Origin: an uncultured Bacillota bacterium
GTDB lineage: Bacteria; Bacillota; Limnochordia; Limnochordales; ZCTH02-B6
Assembly: GCA_937916565.1 (NCBI GenBank)
Contig: CALFSR010000012.1
Coordinates: 1-36,201, forward strand
DNA: 36,201 bases
Direction of reading: 5' to 3'
Below are positions 30,578-36,201 of this stretch, piece after piece; position 1 is the stretch's first letter; the number at the start of each line of letters is the position of its first letter. The translations under genes were made by a program, and so were the position numbers. The notes beneath the pieces were generated by a model. That model was given only the letters and a program-made list of their open reading frames with translations. It was not told where the DNA came from and did not search any database.

Positions 30578-30949
30578 CTACTTCTTCTTCTTGCCGCCCA
30601 CCGTGCGCCGGGGACCCTTGCGGGTTCGCGCATTTGTACGCGTCCTTTGCCCCCGCACGGGGAGACCCCGGCGGTGGCGCAGCCCACGGTACGAACCGAT
30701 GTCGATGAGACGCTTGATGTTGGTCTGCACCTCGCGGCGCAGATCGCCTTCGACGGTATAGTTCTTGTCGATGAACTCCCTGAGGCGGTTAACCTCTTCC
30801 TCCGTCAGATCCCGGACGCGGGTGTCGGGATTGACCCCGGTCTGCGCGAGAATCGTCTGCGCTCGGGTCCGACCAATGCCATAGATGTAAGTCAGCGCGA
30901 TGACGACCCGCTTGTCGCGGGGCAAATCAACGCCGGCAATACGTGCCAC
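30578..30949 (-). CDS. rpsM: Ribosomal protein uS13
   Basis: The 123-residue product is S13: MARIAGVDLPRDKRVVIALT, YGIGRTRAQTIL, DIGSYRGLRHRRGLPVRGQR and the basic tail RKGPRRTVGGKKKK. It contacts the head of the small subunit and the P-site tRNA. GTG 30949 follows AGGAGGTGA at 6 bases. Confidence 0.97.
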   Translation of the reverse strand: MARIAGVDLPRDKRVVIALTYIYGIGRTRAQTILAQTGVNPDTRVRDLTEEEVNRLREFIDKNYTVEGDLRREVQTNIKRLIDIGSYRGLRHRRGLPVRGQRTRTNARTRKGPRRTVGGKKKK

Positions 30950-30962
30950 CCGTCTTCACCTC

Positions 30963-31076
30963 CTACCCCTGCTTCTGCTTGTGCTTGGGGTTCTCACAGA
31001 TTACCATCACGCGCCCGTGACGGCGGATGATCTTGCACTTCTCGCAGATCTTCTTAACCGACGGCCGCACCTTCAT
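30963..31076 (-). CDS. rpmJ: Ribosomal protein bL36, zinc-binding form
   Basis: This 37-codon gene is easily missed because of its size. It reads MKVRPSVKKICEKCKIIRRH and continues to KHKQKQG. Cys11, Cys14, Cys27 and His32 make the zinc ribbon of the C+ form of L36. It sits between infA and rpsM, the normal Bacillota position. ATG 31076 is the only sensible start. Confidence 0.96.
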   Translation of the reverse strand: MKVRPSVKKICEKCKIIRRHGRVMVICENPKHKQKQG

Positions 31077-31091
31077 GGGCCCACGCCTCCC

Positions 31092-31310
31092 TCACCGCTT
31101 GCGGTACGTAATCCGCCCGCGCGTCAAGTCGTAGGGTGACAACTCGACCGTCACCCGGTCACCGGGCAGGATGCGGATGAAATGCATGCGCATCTTGCCC
31201 GAGATATGGCAGAGCACCTTGTGGCCATTGTCCAGCTCCACCCGGAACATCGCGTTCGGCAACGGCTCGATGACGGTGCCTTCCATCTCAATCACGTCGT
31301 CCTTGCCCAT
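31092..31310 (-). CDS. infA: Translation initiation factor IF-1
   Basis: The 72-residue product is the S1/OB-fold protein IF-1: VIEMEGTVIEPLPNAMFRVE, LCHISGKMRMHFIRILPGDR and TVELSPYDLTRGRITYRKR. It occupies the A site during initiation. ATG 31310 begins 4 bases after the KOW gene ends; the ribosome site (GGCGGG) is weak, suggesting coupling to the upstream gene. Confidence 0.97.
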   Translation of the reverse strand: MGKDDVIEMEGTVIEPLPNAMFRVELDNGHKVLCHISGKMRMHFIRILPGDRVTVELSPYDLTRGRITYRKR

Positions 31311-31314
31311 CGGC

Positions 31315-31596
31315 TCAGCCCGCCTCCTTCAGCTTCGCCGCGAGGGCCGCCAGGGCCGCCCGCACTTCCGCGTCCTTGACCGTCTCGCCCCGGGCCCACT
31401 TGTCCCCCAGCCCTTCGGCGACGACGGGATGGACCACAAGGTGCCGCGGGTTTTTCCGCTTGGGGCGGGCCGTCGTTCGCTTGTCGCCGTCGACAACGAG
31501 GACGAAACCATCCTCCAGCACCCGGTACACCACATAAAGCTTGTCGCGGTCCCTGCCCGCCCGGGACGACACCACCATGCCCGGTTCCAACCGCAT
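31315..31596 (-). CDS. KOW-domain RNA-binding protein (L14e-like)
   Basis: The 93-residue product starts MRLEPGMVVSSRAGRDRDKL, a KOW motif as in ribosomal L14e-like proteins, followed by a beta-rich segment (YVVYRVLEDGFVLVVDGDKR) and a helical tail. A small KOW gene between map and infA is typical of clostridial-type Bacillota. The role is presumably ribosome-associated RNA binding. Confidence 0.88.
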   Translation of the reverse strand: MRLEPGMVVSSRAGRDRDKLYVVYRVLEDGFVLVVDGDKRTTARPKRKNPRHLVVHPVVAEGLGDKWARGETVKDAEVRAALAALAAKLKEAG

Positions 31597-31630
31597 GCTC
31601 GAACTCCTTCACCCGGCCCGGGCCCATCCG

Positions 31631-32377
31631 CTAGAGCCGTGTCAAGATCTCCGCCTGCCCGGGCCGGACGACGACGGTATGCTCAAAGTGCGCCGACAGG
31701 CTGCCGTCCGCGGTGACCACCGTCCAATCGTCTTCGAGCACCCGCACCCGGTAGTCCCCGGCGTTCACCATCGGCTCGATGGCCAGGGCCATGCCCTCCT
31801 TGAGCCGCACCCCCCGGCCCGGGGGCCCGTAGTTGGGAATTTGCGGCGGCTCATGCATCGCCCGCCCGATCCCGTGGCCGACGTAGTCCCGCACCACCGA
31901 GAAACCGGCCGCCTCCACGTGGGTCTGCACGGCGTGGCCGATGTCAGACAGGCGCTTCCCCGCAACGGCCTGTTCGATACCTTTGTAAAGCGCCTCCTCG
32001 GTAACGCGCATAAGATTTTGCGCGAGCTCCGACACCGGCCCCACGGCGTACGTCCACGCCATGTCCCCGCAAAATCCGTCCACGAACGCCCCGATGTCCA
32101 CCGCGACGATGTCGCCCTCGACGAGCACCCGCCGACCCGGGATGCCGTGCACCACCTCGTCGTTGACGCTGGTGCAGCAACTGGCCGGGTAACCCCGGTA
32201 ACCTTTGAAGGCCGGCCGAGCACCCTCCCGGAGGAGAAACTCCTCCACCCACGCGTCAATTTCGCCCGTAGTGATGCCCGGGCGCAACCGCTCCCGCAGC
32301 ATCTCATGGCACCGGGCCACCACCCGGCCTGCCCGCCGCAAGAGCGCGATTTCAGCCTCGCTTTTCAGCACGATCAT
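31631..32377 (-). CDS. map: Methionine aminopeptidase, type I
   Basis: The 248-residue product removes initiator methionine. His77, Asp94, Asp105, His168, Glu201 and Glu232 match the substrate and di-metal ligands of type I MetAPs (segments VNDEVVHGIP, VDIGAFVDGFCGD, VGHGIGRAMHEPP, AIEPM, FEHTVVV). ATG 32377 overlaps the adk stop as ATGA, so the two are translationally coupled. Confidence 0.96.
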   Translation of the reverse strand: MIVLKSEAEIALLRRAGRVVARCHEMLRERLRPGITTGEIDAWVEEFLLREGARPAFKGYRGYPASCCTSVNDEVVHGIPGRRVLVEGDIVAVDIGAFVDGFCGDMAWTYAVGPVSELAQNLMRVTEEALYKGIEQAVAGKRLSDIGHAVQTHVEAAGFSVVRDYVGHGIGRAMHEPPQIPNYGPPGRGVRLKEGMALAIEPMVNAGDYRVRVLEDDWTVVTADGSLSAHFEHTVVVRPGQAEILTRL

Positions 32378-33048
32378 CGTCCGCCGCCCGCCCCTACATC
32401 TTGGCGGCGAGCCCCCAGCGCTTCCAGGATGTCGGCCAGAACGTCAGGGATTGCCTGCTGGCCGTCAACCTCCACCAAGCTCCCTTCCCGCCGGTAGTAC
32501 TCGACGACGGGATGTGTCTGGGCCATGTACACTTCCAACCGGTGCCGCGCGGTCTCCTCCGAGTCGTCAGGCCGCTGTACCAGCGGGCCGCCGCAAGCAA
32601 GGCACCGAGGGCTGCTGCCCGCGAGCTGCTCCCGGCTGTACGTCGCGCCGCACTGGGCACACACGCGGCGGCTAGAGATCCGCCGAATAGCCACCTCCTG
32701 CGGGACCTTGATGTAAATCGCGGCCCGCAAGGGCCGGCCCGCGGCCAGCAGCTTTTCGTCCAGCGCCTTCGCCTGGGGAACTGTGCGCGGAAACCCGTCC
32801 AGGACAAAGCCCTCCCGGGCATCGGCCTGCGCCAGCCGCTCCTCGACCAGAGCCACGGTCAGATGGTCCGGCACCAGTTCCCCTCGCTCCACGTATTCCT
32901 TCACTTGGCGGCCCAGATCCGTGTCCGATCGCAGGACCGCCCGGAACATGTCACCCGTCGAGATCCGCGGGATGCCCAGGCGCTTGGCCAAAAGCTCTCC
33001 CTGGGTCCCTTTGCCCGCCCCGGGTAGTCCCAGCATGACCAGCCGCAC
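32374..33048 (-). CDS. adk: Adenylate kinase with zinc-binding lid
   Basis: The 224-residue product interconverts ATP+AMP and 2 ADP. The P-loop GLPGAGKGT (7-15), the AMP-site STGDMFR and DGFPRT, and a long lid with Cys130, Cys133, Cys149 and Cys152 for structural zinc (the form common in Bacillota) are present. GTG 33048 starts the usual first strand. It lies between secY and map. Confidence 0.96.
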   Translation of the reverse strand: MRLVMLGLPGAGKGTQGELLAKRLGIPRISTGDMFRAVLRSDTDLGRQVKEYVERGELVPDHLTVALVEERLAQADAREGFVLDGFPRTVPQAKALDEKLLAAGRPLRAAIYIKVPQEVAIRRISSRRVCAQCGATYSREQLAGSSPRCLACGGPLVQRPDDSEETARHRLEVYMAQTHPVVEYYRREGSLVEVDGQQAIPDVLADILEALGARRQDVGAGGGR

Positions 33049-33076
33049 GTCATCGCCCCCGTCCGGACCGGGCCCC

Positions 33077-34348
33077 CTACTTGAGGAACCCCTCGTAATG
33101 ACGCATCAACAGCTGCGCCTCGATCTGCTTCATCGTGTCCAACGCAACGCCCACCACGATGAGCAAGCCCGTGCCCCCGAAGTACAGGAACGACGTGGGC
33201 ATCTGGGTGATGGCCGCCATCACGTACGGCATGATGGCGATAACCCCCAGGAAGAGAGCGCCCGCCAGCGTCAGTCGACTCAGCACCCGGTCCAGGTACT
33301 GGGCGGTCGGCCTACCCGGCCGCAGGCCTGGAATAAACCCACCGTACTTCTTCATGTTTTCGGCGACGTCGATGGGATTCCACGTCACCGCAGTGTAGAA
33401 GTACGTGAAAAAGATCACCAGCAGGAAGTACAGTAAATTATACCCAAGGGTCCCAATTCCTATCACCCGGTCCACAAACGGGGCGATGGAGGGGACGAAC
33501 TGGGCGATCGTCAACGGGAAAAACAGCACCGACGAGGCAAAGATGACCGGGATCACGCCCGCCTGGTTGATCCGCATCGGGATGTGCGTCGTGCTGCCGC
33601 CGTACATCCGCCGCCCGACGACCCGCTTCGCGTACTGAACGGGAACGCGGCGTTCGCCCTGCTGCACCATGATGACGGCCGCGATAACCGCCAAACCCGC
33701 CACCAGGAAGAACAGCAGGCTGAACGGGTTGATGCCGCCTTCGCCCACCGCCTGCAGCAGGTTATAAGTCCCCACCGGAACGTCCGCGACGATACCGGCG
33801 AAGATGATCAGCGAAATCCCGTTGCCAAGGCCGTGCTCGGTGATCTTCTCCCCGAGCCACATCAGAAACGTCGTGCCCGCCGTGAGCGTTACCACGATGG
33901 TGAAGAACGTGAACGCGTTCGGATCCGGCAGCACGCCCCAGCTGTTGGCCAGCGCCGTGATGCCGATGGCCTGGATGACGCCAAGGACCACCGTGCCGTA
34001 GCGGGTGTACTGCTGGATAACCTTGCGCCCTTCCGGCCCTTCCTTGGCCAGCTCCTCAAGGCGCGGGATCACGATCGTCAGCAGCTGCAGGATAATGGAC
34101 GCGGTGATGTACGGGTTCACGCCCATCGCGAACACGGTGAACCGTCCGAGCGCGCCGCCCGAGAAAAGGTTCAGGAAACCAAAGATGTTCCCGCCGGCGA
34201 CGCCCAGTTGCTCCGCCAGCGCCGCCGCATTGACGCCTGGCACCGGCACGAACGATCCGATGCGAAACACCACGAGCAGGCCCATGGTGTAGAGCAGCTT
34301 GCGGCGCAGATCCTGGATCCGGAGCGCGTTTCGCAGCGCGTCAAGCAC
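33077..34348 (-). CDS. secY: Protein translocase subunit SecY
   Basis: The 423-residue product is the ten-helix channel protein of the Sec system. Hallmarks are VFRIGSFVPVPGVN, the plug-region helix after it, NPYITASIILQLL, GLGNGISLIIFAGI and the C-terminal RPGRPTAQYLDRVL and VVGVALDTMKQIEAQL. GTG 34348 follows the rplO TGA directly, with GAGGTGAT inside the end of rplO as its ribosome site. Confidence 0.97.
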   Translation of the reverse strand: MLDALRNALRIQDLRRKLLYTMGLLVVFRIGSFVPVPGVNAAALAEQLGVAGGNIFGFLNLFSGGALGRFTVFAMGVNPYITASIILQLLTIVIPRLEELAKEGPEGRKVIQQYTRYGTVVLGVIQAIGITALANSWGVLPDPNAFTFFTIVVTLTAGTTFLMWLGEKITEHGLGNGISLIIFAGIVADVPVGTYNLLQAVGEGGINPFSLLFFLVAGLAVIAAVIMVQQGERRVPVQYAKRVVGRRMYGGSTTHIPMRINQAGVIPVIFASSVLFFPLTIAQFVPSIAPFVDRVIGIGTLGYNLLYFLLVIFFTYFYTAVTWNPIDVAENMKKYGGFIPGLRPGRPTAQYLDRVLSRLTLAGALFLGVIAIMPYVMAAITQMPTSFLYFGGTGLLIVVGVALDTMKQIEAQLLMRHYEGFLK

Positions 34349-34792
34349 TCAGATCACCTCGACCGTGCCCCCGGCAGCCTGGATCTTTGCCGCCGCGGCC
34401 TTGCTGAAGGCGTGCGCCCGGACCGTGAGCGGCCGCGTCAGCTCGCCCTCTCCGAGCACCTTGATGCCGTTGTTCGCGTTCCGCACCACCCGCGATTCCA
34501 CCAGAAGCTCGGGCGTCACCACCGTGCCGGGTTCAAAGCGGTTCAGAGCGTCCACGTTGATCGTCGCCGGCGCCTGCTTGAAGGGCGCATTCGTGAACCC
34601 GCGCTTGGGCAACCGGCGGGCCAGCGGAGTCTGTCCGCCTTCAAAGCCCGGTCCCTTGACCCCGCCGGAGCGAGACTTTTGACCCTTGGTGCCGCGGCCC
34701 GACGTCTTGCCCCATCCGGAGCCCGTGCCGCGGCCAAGACGCTTGGCCTCCCGGCGCGCTCCAGGGGCTGGACGCAACTCGTGCAGCTTCAT
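34349..34792 (-). CDS. rplO: Ribosomal protein uL15
   Basis: The 147-residue product is L15: MKLHELRPAPGARREAKRLG, the Gly/Lys-rich GRGTKGQKSRSGG segment and the C-terminal AHAFSKAAAAKIQAAGGTVE. ATG 34792 is adjacent to the rpmD stop. It is part of the spc operon order rpsE-rpmD-rplO-secY. Confidence 0.97.
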   Translation of the reverse strand: MKLHELRPAPGARREAKRLGRGTGSGWGKTSGRGTKGQKSRSGGVKGPGFEGGQTPLARRLPKRGFTNAPFKQAPATINVDALNRFEPGTVVTPELLVESRVVRNANNGIKVLGEGELTRPLTVRAHAFSKAAAAKIQAAGGTVEVI

Positions 34793-34793
34793 C

Positions 34794-34976
34794 TCACACT
34801 TCCTCCACTTCGACCAGGTGCCGGACTTTGAACACCATCCCGCGCACCGTCGGGGTGTCCTCTTTCACCACCGAGTGGTTCAGGCGGCGCAGCCCCAGCG
34901 CGCGCAGCGTATCCCTCTGGTCCTGCGCGTAGCCGTTTGCGCTCTTCTTCCACGTGATCTTCAACTGCCCGGGCAT
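34794..34976 (-). CDS. rpmD: Ribosomal protein uL30
   Basis: The 60-residue product is L30: LKITWKKSANGYAQDQRDTL, LGLRRLNHSVVKEDTPTVRG and MVFKVRHLVEVEE. ATG 34976 has AGGAGGG 6 bases upstream; GTG 34979 is one codon earlier. Confidence 0.96.
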   Translation of the reverse strand: MPGQLKITWKKSANGYAQDQRDTLRALGLRRLNHSVVKEDTPTVRGMVFKVRHLVEVEEV

Positions 34977-34987
34977 CACGAGCCCTC

Positions 34988-35497
34988 CTAACCGACGATC
35001 TCCTCGACGGACTTGCCCCGCATGGCCGCGACCTGCTCGACCGTGCGCAGCTCCGACAGCCCCTTGAGCGTCGCCCGCACCACATTGATGGGGTTGTTGG
35101 ACCCGAGCGACTTGCTCAACACGTTCTTGACTCCCGCCAGCTCCAGCACGGCGCGCACCGGGCCGCCGGCGATAACGCCCGTACCGGGCGACGCGGGCTT
35201 CAGGAACACCTGCGCCCCGCTGAAGCGGGCGGTAACCTCGTGGGGCAGCGTACCACCCACGACGGGAACCGTCTGCATCTCCTTCTTCGCCGCCTCGGTA
35301 CCCTTGCGAATCGCTTCCGACACTTCACGGGCCTTGCCGACGCCGGCGCCTACGCGCCCGGCCCCGTCGCCCACGACGACCAGCGCCGCAAACCGGCGAG
35401 TGCGGCCGCCCTTGACGGTCTTGGAAACCGGGTTAATCCAGACGACCCGCTCCTCCAGCTCCGGCTGGTTGTCGCGCCTTGTCCGCTCGTTACGCAT
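34988..35497 (-). CDS. rpsE: Ribosomal protein uS5
   Basis: The 169-residue product is S5, with the double-stranded RNA-binding part ERVVWINPVSKTVKGGRTRR and FAALVVVGDGAGRVGAGVGK, and the C-terminal domain ASPGTGVIAGGPVRAVLELA and SNNPINVVRATLKGL. It is important for decoding accuracy. The start is ATG 35497. Confidence 0.97.
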   Translation of the reverse strand: MRNERTRRDNQPELEERVVWINPVSKTVKGGRTRRFAALVVVGDGAGRVGAGVGKAREVSEAIRKGTEAAKKEMQTVPVVGGTLPHEVTARFSGAQVFLKPASPGTGVIAGGPVRAVLELAGVKNVLSKSLGSNNPINVVRATLKGLSELRTVEQVAAMRGKSVEEIVG

Positions 35498-35515
35498 GGG
35501 CCTCCACCTCCCCTG

Positions 35516-35881
35516 TCAAAACTCCAGCCCCGCCTCGCGGGCGCCTTCGGCCAGGGCGCTGACGCGGCCGTGATACAGGTTGCCGCCGCGGTCAAACACC
35601 ACTTTCGTGATACCCTGGCTCTTGGCGCGCTCGCCGAGCAAGCGCCCCACCTCGCGGGCGGCATCGATGTTGCCCGTCCGCTCCAGGCGCCCCCGCAACT
35701 CCGGATCCAGCGTGGAGGCGGCCACGAGGGTGTGGCCCTGCGTGTCATCGATAATCTGGGCGTACATATGCTTCAAACTGCGGTAAACCGACAAGCGGGG
35801 CCGCTCCGTCGTTCCCTGCACCTTGCGGCGCAGGCGGAGATGGCGCCGCTTGCGGCCCTCAACGCGCGTGAGCCTAGCCAC
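35516..35881 (-). CDS. rplR: Ribosomal protein uL18
   Basis: The 121-residue product is L18, a 5S rRNA-binding protein: RHLRLRRKVQGTTERPRLSV, YRSLKHMYAQIIDD, and VVFDRGGNLYHGRVSALAEG with the C-terminal AREAGLEF. GTG 35881 is the start. Confidence 0.96.
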   Translation of the reverse strand: MARLTRVEGRKRRHLRLRRKVQGTTERPRLSVYRSLKHMYAQIIDDTQGHTLVAASTLDPELRGRLERTGNIDAAREVGRLLGERAKSQGITKVVFDRGGNLYHGRVSALAEGAREAGLEF

Positions 35882-35899
35882 GTGCCGATCCCTCCAGCG

Positions 35900-36201
35900 T
35901 CACTTCTTGCCCTTGCCGCCGCCCTTACCGCCAACCTTGCCGGCCTTGCCGGCCTTGCGGCGGACGACCTCATCTTCGTAGCGAATGCCCTTGCCCAGGT
36001 AAGGCTCAACCGGGCGCACACGGCGGATCCGGGCGGCCACCTCGCCGACCAGCTCCTTGTCGATGCCGCGCACAGAGATCTTTGTGGGCGCGGGCACGTC
36101 AAACTGGATCCCCGGCGGCGGCTCCATCTCCACCGGATGCGAGTAGCCCATCGCCAGGACAAGCTTTTCGCCCTGCTTGCTGGCGCGATAGCCGACGCCG
36201 C
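35900..36201 (-). CDS. rplF: Ribosomal protein uL6, C-terminal part (5' end outside window)
   Basis: The frame enters from the right edge reading GVGYRASKQGEKLVLAMGYS, the start of the second L6 domain, then PTKISVRGIDKELVGEVAAR and RVRPVEPYLGKGIRYEDEVV. The C-terminal tail AGKAGKVGGKGGGKGKK is a longer Lys/Gly extension than usual. Upstream sequence is outside the window. Confidence 0.96.
   Translation of the reverse strand, partial: GVGYRASKQGEKLVLAMGYSHPVEMEPPPGIQFDVPAPTKISVRGIDKELVGEVAARIRRVRPVEPYLGKGIRYEDEVVRRKAGKAGKVGGKGGGKGKK

Overview
The window is chromosomal DNA from a GC-rich bacterium. The right third has the spc/alpha ribosomal gene order of Bacillota, with the truA-rplM-rpsI and ecfA-ecfA-ecfT additions typical of that phylum and a KOW-domain gene between infA and map. 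Together with an archaeal-type FBP aldolase/phosphatase and frequent GTG/TTG starts, this suggests a deep-branching, GC-rich and perhaps thermophilic Bacillota (Symbiobacteriia, Thermaerobacteria or Limnochordia type). A LolA-like protein and an RND pump with a beta-rich tail hint at a possible outer membrane. These placements are inference. No tRNA, rRNA, CRISPR array or insertion sequence was seen.

Region by region. Positions 1-5400 are housekeeping and accessory metabolism: a half-length TSUP permease, a helical repeat protein, an MDR dehydrogenase, a small orphan protein with its own promoter and terminator, the FBP aldolase/phosphatase, then a roughly 600-bp gene-poor, hairpin-rich stretch. 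Positions 5437-7400 hold nth and an SDR, coupled by an ATGA overlap, then a cluster of DnaA boxes (several spaced exactly 11 bp apart) in front of a small HTH gene interrupted by one amber codon. Positions 7423-13201 (minus strand) carry nicotinamidase, NDH-2, a secreted repeat peptide, a TPR/HD-GYP protein, a DegS-like kinase, a MoaD-MoaE fusion and a zinc ribbon protein.

The most striking unit is at 9460-11536. A c-di-GMP-I (GEMM-I) riboswitch is followed by an intrinsic terminator, then a TPR protein fused to a degenerate HD-GYP (c-di-GMP phosphodiesterase family) domain, then a tiny exported peptide made of 17-residue tandem repeats. It looks like a Rap/Phr-style receptor and peptide pair joined to second-messenger control, and I know of no described system with this layout.

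Positions 13363-24359 hold a membrane MPN-LysM protein, signal peptidase I, a YpiB-like protein, a PhnP-like hydrolase, the LolA-like/RND pair, a GPH transporter and a membrane-anchored thioredoxin. The thioredoxin's first active-site cysteine is encoded by an in-frame UGA followed by a well-placed bacterial SECIS-like hairpin, so it is a probable selenoprotein that ordinary gene calling would split in two.

Positions 24484-36201 (minus strand) are rpsI, rplM, truA, ecfT, ecfA2, ecfA1, rplQ, rpoA, rpsK, rpsM, rpmJ, infA, KOW, map, adk, secY, rplO, rpmD, rpsE, rplR and partial rplF. ecfA1 has no ATG, GTG or TTG start upstream of its Walker A motif, and is separated from rplQ by one in-frame UGA and seven codons.
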